A stretch of 64,000 nt of DNA from Variovorax brevis (lineage in GTDB: Bacteria; Pseudomonadota; Gammaproteobacteria; Burkholderiales; Burkholderiaceae_C): the NCBI RefSeq assembly GCF_030317105.1, contig NZ_JASZYG010000006.1, forward strand, positions 1 to 64,000. The letters are read 5' to 3'. Position 1 is the first letter of the stretch. Every line of letters begins with the position of its first letter. The notes beneath the pieces are model-generated. The model made no database searches, had not been told where the DNA came from, and saw only the letters and a list, made by a program, of their open reading frames with translations. A program made the translations under genes and the position numbers. Shown here piece after piece: positions 43,002-52,219 of the stretch.

Positions 43002-43757
43002 CTACTTGACGTCTTTCCAGTACGCCGCGTTCAGGCGCCACGTAAAGACCACGCCAACCAGAAGGAACAACAGGACCCAGACACCGACGCGCACGCGCGT
43101 ATTTTGTGCCGGCTCTGCCATCCACTGCATGTAATTGACCATGTCGCCAACGGCGTGGTCGAACTCCTGCGGCGTCATCGTGCCGGGACTGAGTTGCTCG
43201 AAGCCGGCAAAAACCTCGACTTTGTGGCCGTGCTCTTCCATTTCCTTGTAGACCGGGCGGCGGTCACCCTGCAGCTCCCACATCACGTGAGGCATCGCCA
43301 CGCTGGGGAACACGAGGTTGTTCCAGCCGGTGGCCTTGGTGTCGTCACGGTAGAAGGTGCGCAGGTAGGTGTAGAGGTAGTCAGGGCCCGTGCCGCCGTG
43401 GCCGGCGCGCGAGCGCGCGACGAGCGTCAGGTCGGGCGGCGTCGTGCCGAACCAGTCCTTGGCCTGGCGCGCGTTGATGTTGGCCTTCATCGTCTCGCCG
43501 ACCTTGTCGGTCGTGAACAGGAGGTTGTCCTTGATCTGCTTTTCGGTGACGCCGATGTCCTGCAGGCGGTTGTAGCGCATGAAGGCTGCCGAGTGGCAGT
43601 TGAGGCAGTAGTTGACGAACAGCTTGGCGCCGTTTTGCAGCGACGCCATGTCGTTCGTCTTGTTCGGCGCCTTGTCCAGGACAACGCCTCCTTCGGACGC
43701 TTGTGCACCGGCCGCCAACGTGAGCGCGGCAATGAACGCGAGGATGATTTTCTTCAT
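43002..43757 (-). CDS. petC: Ubiquinol-cytochrome c reductase, cytochrome c1
   Basis: A 251-residue cytochrome c1 of the bc1 complex. It has a signal peptide (MKKIILAFIAALTLAAGAQA), a haem-binding CLNCH at about residues 52-56, a methionine-ligand region in the VFPSVAMPHVMWEL segment, and a C-terminal membrane anchor (VGVWVLLFLLVGVVFTWRL). It passes electrons from the Rieske protein to cytochrome c at the periplasmic face. Last gene of petABC; the terminator follows. It is 16 bases from petB. Confidence 0.95.
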   Translation of the reverse strand: MKKIILAFIAALTLAAGAQASEGGVVLDKAPNKTNDMASLQNGAKLFVNYCLNCHSAAFMRYNRLQDIGVTEKQIKDNLLFTTDKVGETMKANINARQAKDWFGTTPPDLTLVARSRAGHGGTGPDYLYTYLRTFYRDDTKATGWNNLVFPSVAMPHVMWELQGDRRPVYKEMEEHGHKVEVFAGFEQLSPGTMTPQEFDHAVGDMVNYMQWMAEPAQNTRVRVGVWVLLFLLVGVVFTWRLNAAYWKDVK

Positions 43758-43773
43758 TCTTGTTTGCTCCGGC

Positions 43774-45174
43774 TCAATGCGCTGCGAAGGTCACGCGATC
43801 AGGCACGGGCTTGAACGTGCCGAGGCGACTCCACCACGGCATCAGCAGGAAGAAGCCGAAATAGAACAGGGTACCCACTTGCGACACGCGCTCGCCGATG
43901 GGCGAAGGCGGTTGCACGCCCAGGTAGGCCAACACCACGAAGTTGACCACGAAGACCGCGTACACATACTTGTGCCAGCCCGGACGGTAGCGGATCGACT
44001 TGACCGGGCTGTGGTCCAGCCAGGGCAGGAAGAACAGGATGATGACGGCGCCGCCCATGACGACCACGCCCCAGAACTTGGCGTCGATCTGCAGCATGAG
44101 CACACAAACCACCACTGCGACCACCACGACGGCGGCCTTGGCGACGTTGATGAGGCGCGTCTTCCAGACACCGAAGACGGCACCCGCGATCACGCAGGCG
44201 ATGAGTGCATACATCATCTCGCTGGTGATGGCGCGCAGCATCGAATAGAAGGGCGTGAAGTACCAGACCGGTGCGATGTGGTTCGGCGTCTTGAGCGAAT
44301 CGGCCGGGATGAAGTTGTTGTACTCCAGGAAGTAGCCGCCGGCCTCGGGTGCAAAGAAGATGACCGCCGAGAAGATCAGCAGGAACACCAGCACGCCAAA
44401 GATGTCGTGCACCGTGTAGTAGGGATGGAAGGGAATGCCGTCCAGCGGATTGCCGTTGGCATCGCGCTTGGCCTTGATCTCGACGCCGTCGGGATTGTTG
44501 GAGCCCACTTCGTGCAGCGCGATCAGATGCGCCACCACCAGGCCGAGCAGCACCAGCGGCACGGCAATGACGTGGAAGCTGAAGAAGCGGTTCAGTGTGG
44601 CGTCGCTCACGACGTAGTCGCCGCGAATGAGAAGCGCCAGGTCCGGGCCGACGAAGGGAATGGCGGCAAACAGGTTCACGATGACCTGCGCACCCCAGTA
44701 GCTCATCTGGCCCCAGGGCAGCAGGTAGCCCATGAAGGCTTCGGCCATGAGGCACAGGAAGATCGCGCAGCCGAAGATCCAGATGAGTTCGCGCGGCTTG
44801 CGGTAGCTGCCGTAGATCAGCCCGCGGAACATGTGCAGGTACACGACCACGAAGAACGCCGAAGCTCCCGTGGAGTGCATGTAGCGGATGAGCCAGCCCC
44901 AGGGCACGTCGCGCATGATGTACTCGACCGAGGCGAACGCGAGCGTTGCGTCGGGCTTGTAGTGCATCACCAGGAAGATGCCGGTGACGATCTGGATCAC
45001 CAGGACCAGCATCGCCAGCGAGCCGAAGATGTACCAGAAGTTGAAGTTCTTGGGCGCGAAGTACTGGCCCATGTGCTCGTTGTAGAGCTTGGACAGCGGG
45101 AAGCGGTTGTCGACCCAGTTCAACAACTTTTCGCCACCAGCGGCGTTCGGGGAGATTTCCTTGAATTCAGCCAT
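43774..45174 (-). CDS. petB: Ubiquinol-cytochrome c reductase, cytochrome b
   Basis: A 466-residue cytochrome b with the eight-helix core: haem-ligand histidines in the HMFRGLIYGSYRKPRE and SFHVIAVPLVLLGLVVAHLIAL segments, GQMSYWGAQVIVNLFAAIPFVG and the quinol-site motif PVWYFTPFYSMLR (PEWY variant). The usual C-terminal helices and a short tail follow. It holds both quinone sites of the bc1 complex. Between petA (11 bases upstream) and petC. Confidence 0.95.
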   Translation of the reverse strand: MAEFKEISPNAAGGEKLLNWVDNRFPLSKLYNEHMGQYFAPKNFNFWYIFGSLAMLVLVIQIVTGIFLVMHYKPDATLAFASVEYIMRDVPWGWLIRYMHSTGASAFFVVVYLHMFRGLIYGSYRKPRELIWIFGCAIFLCLMAEAFMGYLLPWGQMSYWGAQVIVNLFAAIPFVGPDLALLIRGDYVVSDATLNRFFSFHVIAVPLVLLGLVVAHLIALHEVGSNNPDGVEIKAKRDANGNPLDGIPFHPYYTVHDIFGVLVFLLIFSAVIFFAPEAGGYFLEYNNFIPADSLKTPNHIAPVWYFTPFYSMLRAITSEMMYALIACVIAGAVFGVWKTRLINVAKAAVVVVAVVVCVLMLQIDAKFWGVVVMGGAVIILFFLPWLDHSPVKSIRYRPGWHKYVYAVFVVNFVVLAYLGVQPPSPIGERVSQVGTLFYFGFFLLMPWWSRLGTFKPVPDRVTFAAH

Positions 45175-45185
45175 GTCGTTCTTCC

Positions 45186-45797
45186 TCAGGCCTTGTCTTC
45201 GCCGATGAGAAGGCGCGTGTCGGAAAGGTACATGTGCGGCGGAACCGGAAGGTTGTCGGGCGCAGGCTTGTTCTTGAAGACGCGGCCGGCCAGGTCAAAG
45301 GTGGAACCGTGGCATGGGCAGAGGAAGCCGCCTTCCCAGTTGTCGGGCACCGAGGGCTGGGGACCCTTCTGGAGCTTGTCGATGGGCGAGCAACCGAGGT
45401 GGGTGCAAATGCCAACAACCACCAGCACGTCAGGCTTGATGGAACGATGTTCGTTTTGTGCGTACTTGGGCGTGAACTCGTCGGGATGACGCTTGGATTG
45501 CGGATCAGCGAGTTGGGGATCGAGCTTGGGCAACTCTGCAAGTTGCTCAGGTGTGCGCTTGAGGATCCACACCGGCTTGCCACGCCATTCGACGGTGACC
45601 TTTTCCCCCGGCTTGAGAGCGCTGATGTCGACCTCGATCGGTGCACCGGCCGCCTTGGCCTTCTCCGACGGCTGGAAGGTACTGACAAACGGAATGGCAG
45701 TTGCCACGCCGCCCACCGCACCAGCACAGCCGGATGCGATCAACCATGTCCTCTTGCTGCTGTCGATCCGGTGATGGCCGACGGGGGTGTCACTCAT
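45186..45797 (-). CDS. petA: Ubiquinol-cytochrome c reductase, Rieske iron-sulfur subunit
   Basis: A 203-residue Rieske protein: a twin-arginine-like start with [21 protein letters not shown] and a single N-terminal membrane helix, then the 2Fe-2S domain with CTHLGC and CPCHGS. SKR replaces the usual RR pair, a variation to note given that Rieske proteins often use Tat and tatABC lies nearby. The ATG at 45797 gives the family start. First gene of petABC, with a clear promoter 50-80 bases upstream. Confidence 0.95.
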   Translation of the reverse strand: MSDTPVGHHRIDSSKRTWLIASGCAGAVGGVATAIPFVSTFQPSEKAKAAGAPIEVDISALKPGEKVTVEWRGKPVWILKRTPEQLAELPKLDPQLADPQSKRHPDEFTPKYAQNEHRSIKPDVLVVVGICTHLGCSPIDKLQKGPQPSVPDNWEGGFLCPCHGSTFDLAGRVFKNKPAPDNLPVPPHMYLSDTRLLIGEDKA

Positions 45798-45847
45798 GTG
45801 GGTCCTCAATCTTCTTCGCTGGGGTACTTGACTTGGGTCAACCGGCG

Positions 45848-45877
45848 ATTGTAGCGGAGCGCCAAGGACGTTTTCAA
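45848..45877 (-). promoter_or_regulatory. Sigma70-type promoter of petABC
   Basis: On the minus strand, TTGAAA (45872-45877) and TACAAT (45848-45853) are separated by 18 bases, a good match to -35/-10. The start codon of petA lies 50 bases downstream of the -10. On the plus strand a TATACT at 45922-45927 may be the -10 of mscL; its -35 is unclear. Confidence 0.65.
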
Positions 45878-45967
45878 CGCGAAGAAGGCGAAGTTGCCCA
45901 CGCGCAATTGCGATGCGCCTCCCTATACTGGGCGCGTTTTCAAACAACACAAACGGGGAAAGCAACC

Positions 45968-46399
45968 ATGAGCTTCGTATCGGAATTTAGAGAATTCGCG
46001 ATGAAGGGCAACGTCGTCGATCTCGCTGTCGGCGTGATCATCGGCGGTGCATTCGGCAAGATCGTCGACTCCCTGGTGGCTGATGTGATCATGCCGATCA
46101 TTGGCCTCGTGTTCGGGAAGCTCGACTTCTCCAACCTGTTCATTGTGCTGGGGACCGTGCCACCCAACGTCGGGCACACGCTTGCGGACCTCAAGAAGGC
46201 CGGCGTCCCCGTGCTGGCCTACGGCAACTTCATCACCGTGGCGGTGAACTTCGTGATCCTGGCCTTCGTGATCTTCCTGATGGTCAAGCAGATCAACCGC
46301 CTGCGCAACCTCGTGCCCGCCGAGCCGGCAGAAGCGCCTCCGCCTCCAGAAGACGTGGTGCTGCTGCGCGAGATTCGCGACAGCCTCAGGCGTCTCTGA
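45968..46399 (+). CDS. mscL: Large-conductance mechanosensitive channel
   Basis: A 143-residue MscL: N-terminal amphipathic helix and TM1 ([29 protein letters not shown] in two halves '[17 protein letters not shown]', '[12 protein letters not shown]'), periplasmic loop, TM2 ([19 protein letters not shown]) and a C-terminal cytoplasmic helix ([13 protein letters not shown]). It releases solutes on hypo-osmotic shock. Divergent from petA. Its last 14 bases overlap the 3' end of pdxA, which is convergent. Confidence 0.96.
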   Translation: MSFVSEFREFAMKGNVVDLAVGVIIGGAFGKIVDSLVADVIMPIIGLVFGKLDFSNLFIVLGTVPPNVGHTLADLKKAGVPVLAYGNFITVAVNFVILAFVIFLMVKQINRLRNLVPAEPAEAPPPPEDVVLLREIRDSLRRL

Positions 46400-47480
46400 T
46401 ATCGGTACGTTGCGTCTGCTGCCCTGACAGCAGCAGGCGCGCCATGCGGATCGCCTCGATGAGGCTCGACGCGTCGGCAATGCCTTTGCCCGCGATGTCG
46501 AAGGCCGTGCCGTGATCGGGGCTGGTGCGCACCAGTGGGAGGCCCAGGGTCACGTTCACGCCCTTCTCGACGCCGAGGTACTTCACGGGGATGAGTCCCT
46601 GGTCGTGGTACATCGCAATCACCACGTCGAATTCACCATGCTTGCCGAACGGTGTGCGTGCGCGCATGAAGATCGTGTCAGGCGCATAAGGGCCGCTTGC
46701 GTCGATGCCGTCGATGCGAGCAGCCGCAATGGCAGGCGCAATGATGTCGCGTTCTTCAGACCCGAAGAGACCGCCCTCCCCCGCATGCGGATTGAGCCCC
46801 GCCACCGCCATGCGCGGCGCGCGGCCCAAGGCATGGGACAAGGCCTCGTGTGCAATGCGCAGCGTCTGCAGCACACCGTCGAAAGTCACGGCCTCGATCG
46901 CGTGACGCAGCGACATGTGGATGCTCACGAGGACTGTGCGCAGTTCGTCGTTGGCCAGCATCATCCGCACCGGCACCTGCGCGATGGTGCGACCCAGGTG
47001 CGAAGCCGCGGCCGACTGAAGCAGTTCGGTATGACCGGGAAAAGCGAAGCCCGCAGCGGCCAGTGACTCCTTGTGCAAAGGCGCCGTCACGATGGCGGCG
47101 ATGCGGCCCTGAAGCGCTGCATCAGCGGCCCAACTCACGGCATCGCCGGCGGCGCGACCTGCCGCAGCGCCAATCTGACCGACGACGACGCCCTCGGGCG
47201 GCGCAATCACTTGCAGCACCGGCACGCAATGGCCAGGCGCACTTGCCACTTCGCGCGGATCGTCGATGTGCATGGTCGGCAAGGCCGGCGCACCGGGCCG
47301 CTCGAGCGCCACGGCCGCACGCCGCATGCACCCCACGTCGCCGGCCACGAAGCAGCCGCGCGTCAGCTCAGGCGCGTCGCCAAACGCCTTGACGATGATC
47401 TCGGGTCCGATGCCGGCGGGGTCGCCCATCGTGATCGCGATGGGCCGTTCTGCGTGCTGACTCAAGGACTGCGTCCTCAC
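46386..47480 (-). CDS. pdxA: 4-hydroxythreonine-4-phosphate dehydrogenase
   Basis: A PdxA of about 360 residues, the third-step enzyme of the DXP-dependent pyridoxal phosphate route. Family blocks: [17 protein letters not shown] at the start, [40 protein letters not shown] and [11 protein letters not shown] with a metal-binding histidine. The ATG-initiated frame runs too far upstream. The GTG at 47480 overlaps the stop of the nif3-like gene (GTGA) and is used here. A TTG at 47465 with GAGG nine bases upstream is a good alternative. Confidence 0.9.
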   Translation of the reverse strand: MRTQSLSQHAERPIAITMGDPAGIGPEIIVKAFGDAPELTRGCFVAGDVGCMRRAAVALERPGAPALPTMHIDDPREVASAPGHCVPVLQVIAPPEGVVVGQIGAAAGRAAGDAVSWAADAALQGRIAAIVTAPLHKESLAAAGFAFPGHTELLQSAAASHLGRTIAQVPVRMMLANDELRTVLVSIHMSLRHAIEAVTFDGVLQTLRIAHEALSHALGRAPRMAVAGLNPHAGEGGLFGSEERDIIAPAIAAARIDGIDASGPYAPDTIFMRARTPFGKHGEFDVVIAMYHDQGLIPVKYLGVEKGVNVTLGLPLVRTSPDHGTAFDIAGKGIADASSLIEAIRMARLLLSGQQTQRTDIRDA

Positions 47481-48250
47481 GCCGGGTTGTCGATGTCGAT
47501 GAACTCGTGCACGAGCCCCAGTTGCGTTGCCACGTGGGCGGCCACGGCCGGCGCGCCGTAGCGCTCGGACGCGTGATGCCCGCACGCGATGTAGGCCACG
47601 CCCATCTCGCGCGCGTAGTGCGTCTGCGGCTCGGAGATCTCGCCGGTGATGAAGGCATCGGCACCCGCGGCGATGGCCGCTTCGAAATAGCCTTGCGCAC
47701 CGCCCGTGCACCAGGCGATGTTCTTGATGGGACGATGTGCCGTGTCGACCAGCGCCACCGGCCGCTTCACCACCTTCTCGACGTGCGCTGCCAGCTTCTT
47801 GCCATTGGCAAAGGTTGAACCGTCTTCCGCCGCGCCCAGGAAGCCGATCTCCTGATCGCCGAAGCGGCCTGCCGATCCCGGATGCGCGAGCAGTCCCAGA
47901 TGCAACCCCAACTGCGCGTTGTTGCCCAGTTCGGGATGTGCGTCCAGCGGCAAGTGGTAGGCGAAGAGATTGACGTCATCGCCCAGCAGCAGGCCCAACC
48001 GCTGCCGCATCCAGCCGGTGACGCAAGCGTCCTGGCCGCGCCAGAACAGGCCGTGGTGGACGAAGATGGCATCGGCCTCGGCATGGATGGCCGCCTCGAT
48101 CAGCGCTCGGCTGGCCGTGACACCGGAGACGATTTTCCGGACCTTGATGCGGCCCTCGACCTGAAGGCCGTTGGGGCCGTAGTCCTTGAAGCGCTGCGGC
48201 GCAAGCAGCAGGTCGAAAGCGTGGAGGAGTTCGTGACGCGTCGTGCTCAT
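47477..48250 (-). CDS. Nif3/YbgI-like dinuclear metal protein
   Basis: A 257-residue Nif3-family protein (YbgI/YqfO, GTP cyclohydrolase I type 2 label in databases). Metal-binding histidines are seen in FVHHGLFWRG and in YHLPLDAHPELGNN, plus the late GHHASERYGAPAVA. The ATG at 48250 is the family start. The function is unsettled; a link to metal-dependent hydrolysis or NAD/folate metabolism has been suggested. It overlaps pdxA by four bases and is divergent from the degQ-like gene. Confidence 0.92.
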   Translation of the reverse strand: MSTTRHELLHAFDLLLAPQRFKDYGPNGLQVEGRIKVRKIVSGVTASRALIEAAIHAEADAIFVHHGLFWRGQDACVTGWMRQRLGLLLGDDVNLFAYHLPLDAHPELGNNAQLGLHLGLLAHPGSAGRFGDQEIGFLGAAEDGSTFANGKKLAAHVEKVVKRPVALVDTAHRPIKNIAWCTGGAQGYFEAAIAAGADAFITGEISEPQTHYAREMGVAYIACGHHASERYGAPAVAAHVATQLGLVHEFIDIDNPA

Positions 48251-48413
48251 CACGCCATTGTGGACTTCCGGGCGCCGGGAATCACCCATGCGCCGCATCC
48301 TCTTAAGGGTTATCACCAATTCCCGTGTCATCCCACGCCCATTCCCGATCGTTCCTCCGAGCCTCTGCCGGGGTCATGAGGGACAATCCCAAGCCTCACC
48401 ACATCCAACTCAC

Positions 48414-49571
48414 ATGAAGCGTATCTGGCTGCTGTTTTCCCAGACCGTCACGGTCATCCTGGCGGGCTACTTCGTGGTCGCGACCCTCAAGCCTGACTGG
48501 ATCGCCAAGCGTCCCACCACGCTGGGCGGCGTCGTCTCGGTCATCGAGGCGCCGGTGCCGGGCCCTTCCCTGCCGGCGCCCGGCAGCCTGAGCGCCGCCG
48601 CCAAGCGCGCCGCGCCCGCGGTGGTCAGCATCACCACGAGCAAGGCGGCGCACCGCAATCCGCGCGGCGACGACCCGTGGTCGCGCTTCTTTTTCGGCGA
48701 CCAGGACGACCAGCCGCAAGTGGGCCTGGGCAGCGGCGTGATCGTGAGCACCGAGGGCTACATCCTGACCAACAACCACGTGGTCGAGGGCGCCGACGAA
48801 ATCGAAGTCACCCTCAACGACGGCCGGCACGCAACGGGCAAGATCATCGGCACCGACCCTGACACCGACCTGGCCGTGCTCAAGATCGAACTCGACAAGC
48901 TCCCCGTCGTGGTGCTGGGCAACTCGGATTCGCTGCAGGTGGGCGACCAGGTGCTGGCGATTGGCAACCCCTTTGGCGTCGGCCAGACGGTGACGAGCGG
49001 CATCGTCTCGGCGCTGGGGCGCAACCAGCTGGGCATCAACACCTTCGAGAACTTCATCCAGACCGACGCGGCCATCAATCCCGGCAATTCGGGCGGTGCG
49101 CTGGTGGACGTGGACGGCCACCTCGAGGGCATCAACACGGCAATCTATTCGCGCTCGGGCGGCAGCATGGGCATCGGCTTTGCCATTCCGGTGTCCTCGG
49201 CCAAGCAGGTGCTGGAAGACATCGTGAAAGAGGGCAAGGTCACGCGCGGCTGGATCGGCGTCGAGCCCAACGACCTGTCGCCCGAACTCGCCGAGACCTT
49301 CGGCGTGAAGGCCAAGGCGGGCGTCATCATCACGGGTGTGCTGCAAAACGGCCCTGCGGCGCACGCCGGCATCCGGCCGGGCGACGTCATCACCGGCGTT
49401 GGAGAAAAGAAGATCGACAACGTGCAGGAACTGCTGACGGCCGTCGCAGGATTGAAGCCCGGCAACGCGTCCCGCTTTGCCCTGCAGCGCGGCAGCGACA
49501 AGATGGAACTCGACGTGACGCCGGGGCTGCGCCCCAAGACACCGGTACGCCGCTTGCCGCGAAACGAGTAA
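48414..49571 (+). CDS. DegS/DegQ-type serine protease, membrane-anchored
   Basis: A 385-residue trypsin-like HtrA protease with an N-terminal membrane anchor (MKRIWLLFSQTVTVILAGYF), the catalytic triad in NNHVVEG (His), DTDLAVLKI (Asp) and NPGNSGGALV (Ser), and a single PDZ domain at about residues 285-375 (GWIGVEPNDLSPELA). The single PDZ and the anchor resemble DegS, which starts the sigma-E cascade, more than DegP/DegQ, which have two PDZs. It is exported, acting in the periplasm. The ATG at 48414 gives the anchor. It ends at a strong terminator. Confidence 0.92.
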   Translation: MKRIWLLFSQTVTVILAGYFVVATLKPDWIAKRPTTLGGVVSVIEAPVPGPSLPAPGSLSAAAKRAAPAVVSITTSKAAHRNPRGDDPWSRFFFGDQDDQPQVGLGSGVIVSTEGYILTNNHVVEGADEIEVTLNDGRHATGKIIGTDPDTDLAVLKIELDKLPVVVLGNSDSLQVGDQVLAIGNPFGVGQTVTSGIVSALGRNQLGINTFENFIQTDAAINPGNSGGALVDVDGHLEGINTAIYSRSGGSMGIGFAIPVSSAKQVLEDIVKEGKVTRGWIGVEPNDLSPELAETFGVKAKAGVIITGVLQNGPAAHAGIRPGDVITGVGEKKIDNVQELLTAVAGLKPGNASRFALQRGSDKMELDVTPGLRPKTPVRRLPRNE

Positions 49572-49576
49572 CTGAA

Positions 49577-49609
49577 AAAAGGCCGCTGCACATTACACAG
49601 CGGCCTTTT
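49577..49609 (+). terminator. Strong Rho-independent terminator after the degS/degQ-like gene
   Basis: A perfect 12-bp stem (AAAAGGCCGCTG at 49577-49588 with CAGCGGCCTTTT at 49598-49609) with a nine-base loop and T tract, six bases after the protease stop. The A tract on the other side means it could also act in the opposite direction for tatC transcripts. Confidence 0.9.
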
Positions 49610-49627
49610 CCTTCATTCCAGGAACAC

Positions 49628-49809
49628 CGCGGAACCGGCGTTGCCGGGCCGCCGGTGTTGCCCCCGGCAGGGGGTTGGAGGAGCGACACGAAGTGCGCGC
49701 ATCCTGGGGGCGAGCAACAAGCCCTCGCGGAACCGGCTTCGCCGGGCCGCTGGTGTTGCCCCCGGCAGGGGGTTGGAGGCTACACGAAGTGAGCAAGCCT
49801 GGGGGCGAG
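49628..49809. repeat. Two copies of an 84-87-bp intergenic repeat
   Basis: Copy 1 (49628-49714) and copy 2 (49726-49809) are near-identical: CGCGGAACCGGC, a short spacer, GCCGGGCCGC, then GGTGTTGCCCCCGGCAGG, GGGTTGGAGG, ACACGAAGTG and CCTGGGGGCGAG. Each can fold, because the CCGG-rich arms are self-complementary (GCCCCCGGCAGGGGG). They differ by a few bases in the middle. They sit between the terminator and tatC, ending two bases before the tatC stop. Comparable intergenic repeats are dispersed in Variovorax genomes, so this looks like a REP-type family. Confidence 0.75.
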
Positions 49810-49810
49810 C

Positions 49811-50623
49811 CTAAGTTTGTGCCGAGTCCGCTTTTTCCTGCGCCTCTTCTTCCGAATCCGGCGCCTTCGATATCTTCACGAAGTACTTGGCCGAGATGAT
49901 GCCGATCTCGTAGAGCAGGCACATCGGAATGGCCAGCGCCAGCTGCGACACCACATCGGGCGGCGTGAGGATGGCAGCCGCCACGAAGGCAATCACGATG
50001 AAGTAGCCGCGGTATTGCCGCAGCTTCTCGATGGTGATCATCTCGAAGCGCACCAGCAGCATCACGACGATGGGCACCTGGAACGCCACGCCGAAGGCAA
50101 TGTAGAGCGACAGGATCGACTCCACGTAGGACGCAATGTCCGGCGTCGCCGCCACGCTGGCCGGCGTGAAGCGCTGGATGAAGGTGAACATCTTGTCCAG
50201 CACGAAGAACTGGACGAAGGCAATGCCGGCGTAGGCCAGCAGGCTGCCAAAGATGATCAGCGGCAACGCAAACTTCTTTTCGTGGCTGTACAGCCCCGGC
50301 GCCACGAACATCCACGCCTGGTACATGAGCCAGGGCAGCGCCAGCAGCACGGCCGCCATCATCAGCACCTTGAGCGGCACGAAGAAAGGCGAGAAAACGC
50401 CAACCGCGATGAGCTTGGCGTCTGGCGGCATGTGGTTGCGGATGGGCACCGCGATCATGTCGATCAGACCGGCCGGACCCGGCCAGATGGCCAGCAGCAC
50501 GCCTGCGACGACAAGGCCGTAGACGCAGTAAAGCAACCGGTCGCGCAGCTCCATGAGGTGCTGCACGAAGGGTTGCTCCGTGCCTGCGAGCTCGTCTTCT
50601 TTGTTCTTGTTGGAATCAACCAT
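49811..50623 (-). CDS. tatC: Sec-independent protein translocase subunit TatC
   Basis: A 270-residue six-helix membrane protein, the receptor for twin-arginine signals: MELRDRLLYCVYGLVVAGVL near residue 24, LPWLMYQAWMFVAPGLYSHEKKF (in parts), IAFGVAFQVPIVVMLLVRFEMI, and ILTPPDVVSQLALAIPMCLLYE with the TPPD motif. The ATG at 50623 is preferred over one 11 codons upstream. Last gene of tatABC, 69 bases after tatB; the intergenic repeats and the terminator follow. Confidence 0.95.
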   Translation of the reverse strand: MVDSNKNKEDELAGTEQPFVQHLMELRDRLLYCVYGLVVAGVLLAIWPGPAGLIDMIAVPIRNHMPPDAKLIAVGVFSPFFVPLKVLMMAAVLLALPWLMYQAWMFVAPGLYSHEKKFALPLIIFGSLLAYAGIAFVQFFVLDKMFTFIQRFTPASVAATPDIASYVESILSLYIAFGVAFQVPIVVMLLVRFEMITIEKLRQYRGYFIVIAFVAAAILTPPDVVSQLALAIPMCLLYEIGIISAKYFVKISKAPDSEEEAQEKADSAQT

Positions 50624-50692
50624 GGGAGGGGGGCATCGTCGGCCGGAATCCGGCACGCCATCGACGCGGTTTGGTGAACGCCGGACGGCGCG

Positions 50693-51154
50693 CTAGTTGA
50701 TTTTGTGAGGGCGAAAACGGGCAACCCGTGCCGCGCCGGAGAGCGCCTTGGTGCGCACGCCGTTTCGGGCCTTGTACCACTGGGGCGTGGCCCCCTGCTT
50801 GAGGCGCCACTTCTTGCGCGGATGCTTGTATTGGGGAAAGGATTCGGGCGTGTCGAAAGTCGACAGCGGGGTGTAGGGGTCGGTGCCTTCCAGTTGTTGC
50901 TGCACTTCGGAGGCGCTGGTGCGGATGTTTTGCTCGACATCGCGCGCCGCGCTTTCGACCGTGTCTTTCATCTTGCGGAGCTCGTCGAGCTCCATCGAGC
51001 GATTGACCTCGGCCTTGACGTCGTTCACATAACGCTGCGCCTTGCCGAGCAGGGTGCCCACCGTGCGTGCGACGCGCGGCAGTTTCTCAGGCCCGATGAC
51101 GATCAGCGCTACGGCGCCGATCAAAGCCATCTTGGAAATGCCGAGATCGAGCAC
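50693..51154 (-). CDS. tatB: Sec-independent protein translocase subunit TatB
   Basis: A 153-residue TatB: one N-terminal membrane helix ([18 protein letters not shown]), the glutamate and proline hinge, an amphipathic helix and a long charged tail ([20 protein letters not shown]). It forms the receptor complex with TatC. It lies nine bases downstream of tatA. Confidence 0.95.
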   Translation of the reverse strand: MLDLGISKMALIGAVALIVIGPEKLPRVARTVGTLLGKAQRYVNDVKAEVNRSMELDELRKMKDTVESAARDVEQNIRTSASEVQQQLEGTDPYTPLSTFDTPESFPQYKHPRKKWRLKQGATPQWYKARNGVRTKALSGAARVARFRPHKIN

Positions 51155-51163
51155 GTGCGCGGA

Positions 51164-51406
51164 TCAGGACTTTTGACGTGCTTCGACGTCAATGGTCGGC
51201 TTGTCGGCGGCGGTTGCAGCGGTGACCTGCTGCGGCGGCGTGGTCGCTGCCGGGTCGGCTGTTGCAGAACCGTCCTTCATGCCGTCCTTGAAGCCCTTGA
51301 CGGCGCCGCCCAGGTCGGAGCCCATGTTCTTGAGCTTCTTGGTGCCAAACACCATCACGACGATAAGCAGCACGATCAACCAGTGCCAGATAGAAAATGA
51401 ACCCAT
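51164..51406 (-). CDS. tatA: Sec-independent protein translocase subunit TatA
   Basis: An 80-residue TatA with a short N-terminal helix ([21 protein letters not shown]), the FGTKKL hinge and an amphipathic helix ([18 protein letters not shown]), then a polar tail. It forms the translocation pore. First of tatABC, 45 bases after hinT. Confidence 0.95.
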   Translation of the reverse strand: MGSFSIWHWLIVLLIVVMVFGTKKLKNMGSDLGGAVKGFKDGMKDGSATADPAATTPPQQVTAATAADKPTIDVEARQKS

Positions 51407-51451
51407 GGAAAGCTCCTGAAGAATTGCTGCAATTTTAGTCGGCGCGGGGAA

Positions 51452-51811
51452 TCACCCCCGCAGCCAGGGGCGTGGACCGCCCATGACGTGAACATGGAGA
51501 TGGTGCACTTCCTGACCACCTTCGGCACCCGTGTTGACCACCACACGATAACCGCCCTCGGGATAAGGACGGCATCCATTGTCGATCGCCAGCTTGGGCG
51601 CCAGCGTCATGATCTTCCCCATGAGCGCAGCATCTTCTGGCGTCAGTTGCGCCATGGAGGGGATGTGGCGCTTGGGCACGAGCATGAAATGGACCGGGGC
51701 CCACGGTGCGATGTCGTGGAAGCCGAAAAGTTCTTCGTCTTCGTAAACCTTCTTCGACGGGATCTTCCCTTCGATGATCTTGCAGAAGATGCAGTTGGGA
51801 TCAGACGACAT
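51452..51811 (-). CDS. hinT: HIT-family nucleotide-binding protein (HinT type)
   Basis: A 119-residue HIT protein: CIFCKIIEGKIPSKKVYEDE with two zinc-type cysteines at the N-terminus and the triad motif HLHVHVMGG at the C-terminus. It is a purine nucleoside phosphoramidase. It overlaps the DUF4870 gene by 11 bases and lies in the his-tat run. Confidence 0.93.
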   Translation of the reverse strand: MSSDPNCIFCKIIEGKIPSKKVYEDEELFGFHDIAPWAPVHFMLVPKRHIPSMAQLTPEDAALMGKIMTLAPKLAIDNGCRPYPEGGYRVVVNTGAEGGQEVHHLHVHVMGGPRPWLRG

Positions 51812-52190
51812 TGGCGGGCTCCACAGGTTGGCCGGCGTTCATGCGCACCATCCCCTTGACGATGCGGTAGAGAAACCAGAGAGAGATGAGGGCCCAGGCG
51901 ATCCAGCCGGGCACCAGAAGCAGGATCCACAGCGGCGACGTGACGACGTAGAGCACGCCCGCCCACAGCACCGAGCGGATGCGCCAGCTGAAATGCGAGG
52001 CCTGCCAGGTGCCGGCCGCGTCGTCGCGCTTGACGAGGTCGATGACCAGCGCAACGAGCAACAGCGCAATCGAGGCCTGCGCACCCGGCAGCACGGCGCC
52101 GACGGCAACGACCAGGTGCATGACGTAGCTCACCCAGCCCCAGGTCTTGAGCGAGTCGTCGGCGGGTACAGGAATGATGTCATTGGCCAT
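51801..52190 (-). CDS. DUF4870-family membrane protein
   Basis: A 129-residue protein with three hydrophobic segments (VSYVMHLVVAVGAVLPG, ASIALLLVALVIDLV, LYVVTSPLWILLLVPGWIAW). The ATG at 52190 is used since the 52223 one adds a polar leader. The family is of unknown function but is regularly found between hisE and hinT in Burkholderiales. It is 29 bases from hisE. Confidence 0.85.
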   Translation of the reverse strand: MANDIIPVPADDSLKTWGWVSYVMHLVVAVGAVLPGAQASIALLLVALVIDLVKRDDAAGTWQASHFSWRIRSVLWAGVLYVVTSPLWILLLVPGWIAWALISLWFLYRIVKGMVRMNAGQPVEPANVV

Positions 52191-52219
52191 GGCGTTCTCC
52201 TGCTGGTTGGCGAAAAGGG

